Source of the DNA: Phanerochaete sordida
Lineage: Eukaryota; Basidiomycota; Agaricomycetes; Polyporales; Phanerochaetaceae
Reading direction: 5' to 3'
Length of the DNA: 64,000 nucleotides
NCBI GenBank assembly: GCA_019973155.2
Contig: BPQB01000018.1
Location: 454,359-518,358 of the forward strand
Numbering within the stretch: position 1 is the stretch's first letter; every line of letters begins with the position of its first letter. The position numbers and the translations under genes are program-made. Of this stretch, positions 42,014-53,722 are shown in pieces. The notes under the pieces are model-generated. The model did not search any database. It had not been told where the DNA came from and saw only the letters and a list, made by a program, of their open reading frames with translations.

Positions 42014-45000
42014 TTAGAAGAGACCGACGACCTTGCCGGTGGGGTCGAGGTCGACCTCCCAGAAGCCGGGGCGCGTGCCGAGGCCGGGCATGGTCTGCAT
42101 GTCGCCGAGGATGGGGTAGAGGAACCCGGCACCCGCGGAGAGGCGCACGGAACGGATGGGCACCGTGAAGCCGGTGGCGACGTTCTTGAGCTTGGGGTCG
42201 TGCGAGAACGAGTACTGGGTCTTGGCCATGCAGACTAGGAAGAAGGTCAGTTTCCCTCACCGCTGGCCGGAGGGTAGGAATACGTACTGGGAAGACCACC
42301 GAAGCCCTGCTGGGTGTAGGTGTCGACCTGCTTCTGCGCCTGCTCACTGAGCTCAATGCCGTCCGCGCCGTAGATCTCCTTGCAGATGATCTCGATCTTC
42401 TTCTCGATCGGGATGTTGAGGTCGTACAGGAACTTGAAGTCGGACTCGCCCTCGCAAGTCTGGACGACAGCCTGTGCGAGAGCAAGCGCACCGTGGCCAC
42501 CCTCAGCCCAGTGGTTGCTGACGACAGCGGCGTCGGCACCGCCCGCGAGCGACTGCTGACGGACAAGCTCGAGCTCCGCGGGAGAGTCGGTCCTGGAATG
42601 CGTCGTCAGGACATGACAAAATGAATGCCACAGCCGACTTACGCAAACTGGTTGATGGCAACGATGACCTTGAGGCCGAACTTGCGCGAGTTCTCGATGT
42701 GCTTGACGAGGTTCTTGCAGCCTTCCTCGAGGGTGACGAGGTCCTCTTTGGTGTACGTGTCGTGCAGCGGCTTGCCAGGTGTGACATCGGGGCCTCCGCC
42801 GTGCATCTTGAGCGCACGGGTGGTCGCGACGATGACGACGGCGTCGGGCTTCAGGCCGCTGACACGGCATTTGATGTTGCAGAACTTCTCCATGCCCATG
42901 TCGGCGCCGAAGCCGCCCTCGGTGAGGACGTAGCCGACGCGCTCGGCCTCGTCGCCCTCCTCGGTACCAGCAAGCTTGAGCGCGACCTTGTCGGCGAGGA
43001 TAGAGGAGTTGCCGTGTGCGATGTTCGCGAAGGGCCCGGCGTGGACGAAGACGGGAGTACCCTCCAGGGTCTGCATGAGGTTGGGCTTGATGGCGTCCTT
43101 CATGAGGACAGCAAGAGCACCACCGACACCGAGGTCGTCGCAGGTGACGGGCTCGCCACGCTTGCTGGTCGCGACGACCATGTTGCCGAGCCTCTCGCGC
43201 ATGTCCTGCAGGTCGGTGGTCAGGGCAAGGACAGCCATGCACTCGGAGGCGACAGCAATGTCAAAGCCGGTCTTGCGCTCGAAGCCCTTCTCAGAGGCAG
43301 CCTGGCCGATGGTGATTTGGCGGAGGAAACGGTCGTTGGTGTCGAGGACACGGTTCCAGGTGATGGTCTCCGGATCGATATCAAGGCGAGCGAAGCGGTT
43401 GATCTCCTCGGGGGTCAGGTCGTTGGGGTTGGTCTTGTCGATACCGAGCTTCTTGAGACGCTTGAACATGAGAGGAGCAAAGTCGCGCTTGCCCTTCTTG
43501 GTGGGCACGAGACGGCTGTACAGAGCCTTGTCGGACTGAGTACCCTCGTGAAGCATGCGGGCATCGAGAGCAGCAGCAACGAGGTTGTTGGCCGCAGTGA
43601 CCGCGTGGATATCACCAGTCAAGTGAAGGTTGAACTCGTCCATGGGAATAACTTGACTGTATCCTCCACCAGCAGCTCCTCCCTTGATTCCAAACGTTGG
43701 TCCCTGGCTGGGCTGACGAACGTTGGCGAAAGTGAGACGGCCCATGCGGGCACCAAGAGCCTGAGCCAAACCGATGGTGGTAGTCGACTTGCCCTCACCA
43801 AGGGGGGTCGGGGTAATGCTATGTACAGTTTAGCTTTACATCCGTGACACGCGGACAATTTACTCACCCCGAGATCAAGATGTACTTGCCGTCCTTGCGG
43901 TGCTTGAGACGTTCGAGGACATTCAGGTCAACCTTGGCCTTGTAGGGACCGTAGCTCTCAAGCTCCGTGGGCAGAACACCGATCTCGTGAGCCAGTTGTG
44001 TGATGGGCTTGGGGGTCTGAGCCATGGCAATCTCGATGTCGCTGGGAACCTTCTCCTTGATGTCGAGCTTGAGGGGCTTGAGCTTGCGAGAGCGAATTTC
44101 CTCCCACTGCCTCTCGGCCGCCTTGAGCGTGTTGACCATGAGCATAGCGACAGTCATGGGTCCGACACCTCCGGGCACCGGGGTGATGAAGGACACGACG
44201 TCAAGAGCGGAGTCGAAGTCGACATCGCCGACCATGCGCTGACCAGTCTTCTTCGTCGCATCTGGCGCATGGCATCGTATCAGCGACTCATACGACTCCG
44301 CGTTACAACTGACCAGGGATGTAGTTGGTGCCAACGTCGATGACGACCGCGCCAGGCTTCAGCCAGGAGCCCTGGACGAATTGAGCCTTTCCGATGGCAG
44401 ATACGACGATGTCCGCTTGCTTGACCTAACAGCGCATACCGATCAGCGATGCCACCACAGACTGTGGGGATTACACCTACCAGTTCCGGCAGGTTCTTGG
44501 TCCGGCTGTGGCACTGGGTGACGGTGGCATCGCGGCTCTTGAGTAAAGCAGCGACAGGGTTCCCGACAATATCGCTACGACCGAGGACAACCGCGTTGGA
44601 ACCGGCAATCTGGACGCCGGCAGACTCCAGAAGCTTGATAACTCCCGCAGGAGTGCATGGCGTGAAGAGAGGGACCGAGGCGCGAGAAGACAAGTGACCG
44701 ATGTTGTAGGCGTGGAAACTGAATAACCGTTGATTAGAAGCGTGATAGACCGGGCGTAAAGTGTGTGTACCCGTCCACGTCCTTCTCAGGACTGACCGCC
44801 TCGGTGACCGCACGCTCGCCGTCTGCACCGACGTGGGGGCCGAGGGGGAGCTGGACCAAGATACCGTTGACCGCAGGGTCGGAGTTGAGCTTCTCTACCA
44901 CTGCGACGACCTCCTCTACGGCGGTCTCTTCTGGGAGAGTGACGTGCTGGAACTTGATGCCGACCTCCTCAGCAGCCTTGGCTTTCATGCGCACGTAGAC

Positions 45001-45308
45001 GTTGGAGTCCGGGCGTGCGCCAGCCTGGATGATGACCAGCTGGGGTTGGAAGCGGGGGCTCTTGCCCTTGAGGGCCTGAATGCGCTCAGCGACTTCAGAG
45101 CGCACTTGCCTGATGACGCCGACGATGAGTCGCGCGTATGACTCGTCAGCGCGGCACGGTGTGACACGAGATGGAAGGGGGCGTACTTGGCAAGAGCAGT
45201 GCCGTCAATCAACTTTGAGCTGGCCATGGCTTTGGAGGAGGAGGTGAAGGAACGAGACGAAGAGCGAATGAGGGGTGAGACCCAAGGCAATTGCACGAGA
45301 CGTATCAT
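42014..45308 (-). CDS. ADE3: trifunctional C1-tetrahydrofolate synthase
   Basis: Combines methylene-THF dehydrogenase, methenyl-THF cyclohydrolase and formyl-THF synthetase, feeding one-carbon units to purine and thymidylate synthesis. The dehydrogenase/cyclohydrolase part has '[14 protein letters not shown]', '[12 protein letters not shown]', 'KDVDGFHAYNIG' and '[13 protein letters not shown]'. The synthetase part has the ATP loop '[11 protein letters not shown]', then '[20 protein letters not shown]' and 'GVVLKGEGG'-equivalent stretches, ending '[11 protein letters not shown]'. Two in-frame starts are plausible. The ATG at 45227 ([14 protein letters not shown]) gives a cytosolic form. The ATG at 45308 adds 27 residues rich in Arg, Ser and hydrophobics ([20 protein letters not shown]), a typical mitochondrial presequence. 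In yeast these forms are separate genes (ADE3 and MIS1). Several short introns; no break in either domain. Confidence 0.94.
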
Positions 45309-45726
45309 TTTGATCTCGTGCGCTTTTAGGCGATAGCGGAGGACGATTTTCCGTCTTCCGTCTACCTAACCCGTCTTGAGTATTTTTGTAGACTCTATAA
45401 GGATGACGGCTAGGTGTGCGTAGATCTGGTGAGAGGGAACGATCCTTAGGCGATGGTCGACATCGCCTGCCAAGATTTTGTAGGCTTGGTCGAGTCAAAG
45501 ACAGCGAATCTCGGACTTTTGTGCGACACACGCAACATCCCTGCAATGCTGTGACGGTCACGCCACCCGAGACAGCGTTACGGGTCGCGTTCTTCGTGAC
45601 CGCCAGGCTGCCTTTCCGGGGACGTCGCCGTCACGCACGCTTTCGCGTCCGCCCCTTCGGTTTCGACGAGAGCCGTCTCACAGCCCGTGCAGCCTGGGAC
45701 TCGCATCCACCGCGGAGGTCTAGGCG
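45309..45726. other. divergent promoter region of C1-THF synthase and mitochondrial PheRS
   Basis: About 418 bp between two divergent genes. A CTATAA-like TATA stretch occurs near 45394 and AAAAATAC near 45384. No gene seen. Confidence 0.5.
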
Positions 45727-47173
<1,447 letters not shown>

Positions 47174-47251
47174 ATTAGCTATAGGGTAATAGAGTATGGG
47201 GTCTATCCACTGCTGGTCCTACACTGCTCCCCTCTGTGTGGTTGGCGAAGG

Positions 47252-48033
47252 CTATGACGAGGTGTCTTGGACAACGCCGACTTGCGCAGCGCGCAGCACA
47301 CGATCCTTGATCATGTAGCCGGTTTTTTGGCACTCGAGCACGGTCCCTGGCTCCTTGCCGGGGATTGGTGCCTGGTAGAGTGCCTCGTGACGGTTCGGGT
47401 CGAACTGCTCGCCTGTCGGGTCGAACGGCTTGACCTGGTACTTGAAGAGCGTTTGGAGGAGCAGCCGGTGTGTCATCTCAACACCGTGGTGCAGGTCGTA
47501 CAGGTGGTGGTCCGCCGACTTGTCCGCCGCATTCGACGGCGCGTCGCCTGCTGGCGGCTTGATCGCGGATGCTGGTACGGACTTAAGGGCCATGGCGAGG
47601 ACGTCGACGGTCTCGAGGAGGTCCCCCGCGAACTTCGAGATCGCAAAGTCGCGCTGCTGCTCCTTTTCGCGCGCAGCGTTGCGCTGCAGGTTCAGGAAGT
47701 CCGCCTGGAGGTAGCGCAGCCGGCCCTGGAGCGTGCGGTCAGCCGTGAGCGATGCCGGGCGGACGCGTGCGGACGTACCACGAGGTCCTGGACCTCGTCC
47801 TCCTTCTTCTTCAGCTTCTCCTGGCACTCCTTCTCGGCGGGCGAGCCCTCGGGTGCGCCCTCGCCCGCGCCCGTGCCCTCGGCGGGCTTCTGCTCCGCGT
47901 CCGCCTGCGCCGAGTACGGGCGCACGCCCGCGAACCGCCGGCGGGCGGCGTTAAGCGACGGGCGGGCGGCGGCGCGCGCCGCGTAGGACGAGGCGCACGA
48001 GCGGAAGACGGTGACGGCGGGGCGGCAGCTCAT
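47252..48033 (-). CDS. MGE1: mitochondrial GrpE nucleotide-exchange factor (Mge1)
   Basis: Mge1 releases ADP from mitochondrial Hsp70 (Ssc1) during protein import and folding. Two exons joined at GTACGT...CTCCAG give 244 residues or close to it. The first ~45 residues are Arg/Ala/Ser-rich with no acids and end in RPYSAQ, a presequence. An acidic linker and a coiled coil follow (EKLKKKEDEVQDLV, 'LRYLQADFLNLQRNA'), then the GrpE beta domain with 'LLQTLFKYQVKPFDPTGEQFDPNRHEAL' and 'VLECQKTGYMIKDRVLRAAQVGVV'. Both GrpE signatures are present. It is tail-to-tail with the PheRS gene, 78 bp apart. Confidence 0.94.
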
Positions 48034-48293
48034 GGCGGGGGTGCGCGCGGGCGGGCGGGGGACGTGGGCGAGGTCGTGTGGGTGGTGACGCAGAGGATGC
48101 GTTACGAGACCGCCCGCCCAAAATTTCGGGATCCCGGTGCCAGCTGGTGGTCACGTGCGCGAAGCTCGATGTGGAAGGCGTGTCGCATCAGAGTCGCGCC
48201 TGCGCGCTTCACACTTTCATTGTCGCGTCCACCGTCCCCCGCGGCGACCAACACTCCCCGACCTACGTCGTGCTCGCCTCGTCCATCTCATAA

Positions 48294-49583
48294 ATGTCGT
48301 TGAAGATTAGGATACCTAGAGCCGGTCCAAGCCAGGTAATTCAGTCCCACACCGCCGTAAAGGACTGTATCCAACTGTCTCTCAGGTGGTGGAAGAGCCC
48401 CCCGCAGTAGGCCGGAAACGACCCAAACGCAGACAGCCCGTGCTGTCCTCAGACGACGAAGACGAAGAAGACCACAGCCCCCCGGCGACGACCTCCAAAC
48501 CCAGCAAGCGTGCCAAGACCGAGGAGGCCGAGGAGGCTGTGGACATCGACGTCGACGCGGAGGAAGAGGTGAACGTCGAGGACGAGCCGACGGAGGACAC
48601 ACGCTTCCTGCCGCCCGAGCCCACCTCGAAGCGGTCCTCCTCCAGGAAAGCGAAGAGCGCCCCGAAGCGGCCGAAGAAGCGCGCCGTCGTCCTCTCCGAC
48701 GACGACGCCGCGGACGACTACGGCGACGCCGAGGAGATCGTCATCGACGACGACGACGGCGACTTCACGCCGGAGCCCGCCGCGCCGAAGCGCGCCCCGA
48801 GGCCCCGGGCCAAGCCCGCGAAGGCCGCACCCGCCGACAAGCCGCCCGCGCGCGACGAGCGCAGGGCCGCGCGCAGCGGGCCGTCCTTCCCCGGGCGCCG
48901 CGGCGTGCTCAACGACGACGCGGACGACGACGACGCGCCGCCGAAGGCCGCGAGCGCCGAGCCCGCGCCGCCGCCGCCGCTGAAGAAGCCGAAGCTCCCG
49001 CCGATCAAGAAGAACAAGGCCGCGACGGGCACGTCGACGCCGACGGGGGTGCCCGCGAAGCCCCCCGCGAAGGCGGGCGGCGCAGACGGGCTGGCGCTGG
49101 GTGTCGCGGGCGCGCGGAAGCCGGCTGCGACGGCGAACAATGCGGACTTTGACTTGCGGGATGCGAGCGTGTATGCCAGCTTGTTCATGAAGGTGCGTTG
49201 CGTGCGGACAGTCTGGGTGACGCCTGCTCATGAAAGGTAGCCTGGTGGGGCGACGCCGAACTCGGGGCTGAGCAGGAAGGAGAAGGAAGAGGAGCGGAGG
49301 AGGGAGCTCAACAAGATGCGCGAGGACGCACGGCGGCAGCGCGAGTCGGAGGCGGTGAGTTGCCTCTTTGCCAGGGCTTTGCGTTCGACTAAAGAAGGCA
49401 CCACAGAAGGATAGCTTCGACCTGCAGGCCGGCCAGGAGAAGATCTCACGGTTCGAAAGTCGGCTTCGCTCGCGTCTGGGGCATACGTCCGCTACATATC
49501 CCAACGTGCTAGGTGGCGCCTTCAAGGATCTATGGGAGCGCGCCAGAATAATGCAGCAACCAAAGCAACCTGCCTTCTCATGA
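48294..49583 (+). CDS. acidic, Lys-rich nuclear-type protein
   Basis: Not recognised. A short first exon (MSLKIRIPRAGPSQ) joins the next at 48385/48386 through a GTAATT...CTCAG intron. The middle is low-complexity, with alternating acidic runs (SDDEDEED, IDDDDGDF) and basic runs (KRPKKR, KKPKLPPIKKNK) and much Ala/Pro. The C-terminal ~120 residues are more ordered: 'DFDLRDASVYASLFMK', a coiled-coil-like 'RKEKEEERRRELNKMREDAR' and 'GGAFKDLWERARIM'. Composition suggests a chromatin or nucleolar protein, perhaps a remodeller subunit, but no named domain supports that. Exons close in one frame. Confidence 0.65.
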
Positions 49584-49674
49584 GGCCTATCTGGAACTAG
49601 GACCCTCATTTTCATCCATATTTCGATGTATCCAGTATATGTACGAATCACGGCGATCAAACGGTACAAGTACA

Positions 49675-50885
49675 TCACTGCGAAGGAGGACCCTCGTCAG
49701 AGGCCTTTGTGATACATGAAGCAAGGACGCGGTAGGAAATGTCGTAGCCGTGCGGAAGCTCTGCGGTGCTTTGTGACGGACTCGCTTCGGATATCGAGGC
49801 CTTGCTCATCTTCTGCGCGAGGTCTTCTACTGCTGTCGAGGTAGATGTCGTCGCAAACAGCGTCCTTTTGAAGTCCTGGAATCTGTCATCGATGGATTTG
49901 ACAGCGCGGAGGACGGTTGCTGGTTTTTGTGGCGCGTAGAGCGATGCTACAAGGTCTTCAGAGGCAAGGAGGAGTTCGTGCGAGTGGGAAGGTAGTGCGT
50001 CAAGTATTGGATTCGCGGCGTCCTTGAATACTTGTGATTGCAAGTCGCGCAGTATCTTCTTGTGCAGCATGCAGGTGCACTTCATGAGTTCGCCGCACTG
50101 CGCAGAGGTCAGGAGGGCCGCTGAGAGAGAGCCAGGAGAAGAACATACCCGCTTCGCACGCAGCCGTTCCGCATCCGACAGCGGCTTGCTCGCGCCGAGC
50201 CCGAGCTCGTCCAAGCCATCCTCATCGCCCCAATCGTCCTCATCCTCATCCTCCTCCCCCGCACCCTCCTTCGCCATCTCCTGCACCTCCTCCAGGCAGT
50301 CCGCCAGCATCTCGCGGTCGCCCGCGAGCCGCCGCTGCACCGCCGCACGGTTGTCTGTGGGGAGCTGCGCCCGGATCTGCTCGACCGCGTCGTGGACGGC
50401 GCCGGTGCGGACGAGGAACGCCGTGCTCGCGGGGTCGTCCTGCGCCTGCAGCGCCTCCGCGAACGCGCGGACGTGCGCGACGAGGTCCGCGGCGTGCCGG
50501 CGCGCGTCGGCGGCGAGCGTGCGGCCGTGCGCGTCGAAGAGCGTCGCGCAGGTCGTGAGCGCGGAGACGTGCTTCGCGAGCTCGGCCAGCGGGGCGAGCG
50601 CGGCGCGGGGCACGGGCGCGGACGGGCGCAGGACGAGCGAGGCCTTGGTGGTGTTGGTGTAGAGGAGGGTCAGGAGGGCGAGGTAGTCTTTGCGGAGGAC
50701 GGCGAGCGGGGGGACGTCGGCGCGCGGGGTGGGGGCGGCGTCGAGGGCGAGCTTGGCGGCGGCGCAGGTCTCTGCGAGGGCGGCGAGGGCGGCGAGGGCT
50801 GCAGGGCGCACGTGGCAGGGTCAGTCGCCGGTGTGTCCGTGCGGCACGGAGAACGAACCGGCTGGCCTTTTTGCTCGTCCGTCAT
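49675..50885 (-). CDS. GCIP (cyclin-D1-binding)-family protein
   Basis: Three exons (50885-50855, 50798-50149, 50097-49675) give 367 residues. The first is a short exon, MTDEQKGQPV, and the frame change is bridged by a 56-nt intron with a CGACTGAC branch. The core is alpha-helical: 'RKDYLALLTLLYTNTTKASL', 'PLAELAKHVSALTTCATLFD' and 'AEALQAQDD', which fit the N-terminal domain of Grap2/cyclin-D-interacting proteins (CCNDBP1/Dip1). An acidic stretch (EEDEDEDDWGDEDGLDELG) lies mid-protein. In animals the family negatively regulates helix-loop-helix factors; its fungal role is unclear. Without the first exon the frame has only a GTG start, which is why I place the start at 50885. Confidence 0.75.
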
Positions 50886-51006
50886 CTCGCTCGGTGGTCG
50901 CTCGAAAATGCAGACAGGCACGCGGCCAGAAATGGCATGGAAATCTTTGTGGCGCATGGGCGCGTATCGCTCCGTACATGTCAGACTGCTGACTAAGCTA
51001 CTACTC

Positions 51007-53359
51007 TCACTGGCCTCCTCCGACGGTGCGCCGGCCAGGCAGCCTCGGCTTCACAAGGTTCAGCTTCGTCGGGCTCGCCGGCACGCCAGACTTGCGGTTC
51101 GCAACAGGCGCCAGGTTGCCTCCCTGGTGGTCGAACACGATCGCTGTGTTGACCGCATTGACCTCTCGGTCATAGGTGTGCCCTTGCAGATCTACATAGT
51201 TCAGCGTGTTGTTGCTCGTGCCGTTGCCAAAGTTGCCCTGCGCGGTCTCCTCGAAGAAGGCGTCTGGAAGACATGTAAGCATTGGGCAGCACAGACTCGA
51301 ATTTGACTCACGAGCCAGCTGGTGCTCCTGGATCGTAGATCCCAGAATGAACGGGCTTGGAAGGACCGTTCGCGTATACGAGTGGTCAAAATCCGCAAAG
51401 ACTGCGGCATGGCAGAATTAGTATCGCTGTCGGGAAAATCAAATTGTTCGCTCACAGCTGTTACCCGTCGGCGGTAGGAATGTGAGGTCGATGGTCAGAG
51501 GGAACGAATATGTGTCAATAGTGCTGGGCACTCCGTTATGAAGAGACGAGACAGCGCCAGTCGCAGTTTGTTGCACGTTCTGCCGACCCGCGCATGAGCT
51601 CAATAACACTCGGGCAGTAATCAAGACAAACGCACCTGAATGAACGTGTCGTTCAGGAAGCTCTGCGTATTCGAGTAACTCAGCGCCTGCGTGAACACGA
51701 CGTTGTTGACCTTCCCGCTCCCACTGACGATCGTCGACTCGATGCGGATGTTGCGCGTTGCCTTCACAGTGACGTTCACGTCCCCGTTCGCGCCGACGCT
51801 GCCGGTCGTCGACGTCTGCGCGAACGGCGCGCCCTGGTACACGTTCATCTTGCCCGTCGTCGGCTTCCCCGACGGGTCCGTGACGACCTGCAGGAGGCCC
51901 GACACGAACCAGTTCTGGTTGATCGCGTGGTCGCTCTCCGCGGACACGACGTCGAGGCTGAAGTTGTGCGGCTGGCCGTCGGTGAGCAGCGGCACGAACG
52001 GCGTCACGTCGAGGAAGTAGTTCGGCAGGTCGAGCGCTCTGTACGAGGTGATTGGCCTCCAAGCTGTCGGCGCAATCCCTCCCGTGAATATGACGGCGTA
52101 TCTAGACGACCTCGTCAGCAAGGCCGAAGCCGCATATAATCACTAGCTTACGGGAAGGCTGTGCCCGCGACTGTCCCGTCGATGAGCAACCTAACCTCCC
52201 TGAACGGTCCATTTCCAAAGCTCGTCCCGGCGGGCAGATCGCCGACGAACTGATTCGCAGTGTTGAAATACTGCCCCACAGATGAGCACACATCGACGAG
52301 CGTGCGACAGGCGCTCACCCAGAATTCCTCGTCGCCATTCCCCGAGGCGAGCAGCTCGGCGTACACCTCGACCGTGTTCCGCGGCAGGGTGACGTTGAGC
52401 TGCATGCGGACGATGAGATGCGTCAGCGTAGGGCGGCGCGCACACGTACGGAGAAGATGGGCGGCACGGACGCGTCGTTGCCCGTGTCGTTCGCCAGGGT
52501 CGTCACGGGCACGATCAGGTCTGCGCGCGGCGCGGGCGGGTGCTGGGCCGACGACGCGAAGAACGTCGCGTGCAGCGTCGCTGCGCGGCCCCGTCAGCGC
52601 GGCGCACCGACATGCGTTTGGAGGGACGTACACGCGTACTGCCCGTCGAGGCCCGTCTCCAGCAGATTGTCGAGCTGCAGGATGAAGGTGCCCGGCTTCG
52701 CGAAGAGCGGCAGGAAGCGCGTCACGTCCTTGAGGTACGTCCAGATGATGCCGGCGCCCGTCGTCGGCTCGGGCGTCGACGTCCGCCAGACTGCGGTGCC
52801 GCGTCAGTCGAGCCGACGCCTCGGTGCTGGGCATGCACGCACTTTCGACATTTTGGAAGGTGAAGATGCCCAGCCTGTCGAACTGCGTGCTGGACGATCA
52901 CATGAGCTACGCGGTGTCGCAGTGCCAAAAAAATCCTCTCGTACCCGTTCGAAGTGACAGTGAAGTTGAGGCTGATGCCAGCCCACGAGCCGACGGGCCC
53001 ACAGTCCGTGGGAGGCCTGGCGCACCCGCAGATAAGCCCTCGCAGGCCCCATGCGCGCGCCGCACTCACGTGAACTGCACGATCTCAGGGCTGGGCGCGA
53101 GCTCGTCAGTGCAGCCCCACGCGCACGCACACGCCTGTGAACGCACTCGCCGAACGAGAAGCCGAACGTCCGCCTGGGAAGGCGCGGTGAGCAGCGTCCC
53201 GCGCGGATCGAGGAGAGACACGCACTGCAGGATCTGCACCGTGCATTGTTTCGCGTCCTGCGGCAGCGGCGGCGGCTGCGCGACCTGGAAGTCGACGAGC
53301 GGCTGCGCCGCGGCGCACACGGCGGCAGCTAGCAAAGTCAGCGCGGGGAGCCTAAGCAT
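51007..53359 (-). CDS. secreted PNGase A-like peptide N-glycosidase, copy 1
   Basis: Peptide N4-(N-acetyl-glucosaminyl)asparagine amidase A family, which in plants removes N-glycans from glycopeptides. The start MLRLPALTLLAAAVCAAAQP is a clear signal peptide. Motifs in order include 'PLVDFQVAQPP' just after it, 'WRTSTPEPTTG', 'NFSLDVVSAESDHAINQNWF', 'WRPITSYRALDLPNYFLDVT' and 'AIVFDHQGGNLAP' near the end. Many NXS/T sites fit secretion. About nine exons. It has the same organisation as the gene at 53723-56151, just upstream in the same orientation, so the pair is a tandem duplication. Fungal homologues are mostly uncharacterised biochemically. Confidence 0.82.
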
Positions 53360-53722
53360 CGCGGGCAGCGGGAAGCTGGGCTCTCGAGAGGTAGAGCCTC
53401 GCCCCCACGCCCGCGGGGCCTTATGTACGCGGCCGCGCGGGAAGCCTGGTGCGCGAAGGGCGACTGCACGCGGGGCAGCGCGATACAGTGCCCGGGCGTG
53501 GACGCGCGGCGAATCTGCGGCGGGCGTGGTTCTCGACGCGCGATCAGAAGCGCGCTGTCTGCGTGCGGGGCCATGCGCGCGATAGGGCCAGCGTTGCTGG
53601 CCTGGCCGTTTTTTCTCAGCGGGAGCACATATGGCAGAGAAGGGCAGAGACGGCGCGAAGCGCAGAAGCGCGTGATGGCATTCCCGGGGGCATGGAGCGT
53701 ACATCGAACGGAGGCGCGGATC
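53360..53722. other. intergenic region between the two amidase genes
   Basis: Promoter of the 51007-53359 gene and 3' end of the next. GC-rich, with a possible TATGTAC-like element near 53422. No gene seen. Confidence 0.45.

Noticed and set aside
42621..43847. 408-codon plus-strand open frame
   Set aside because: Exact shadow of the C1-THF synthase synthetase domain on the other strand.
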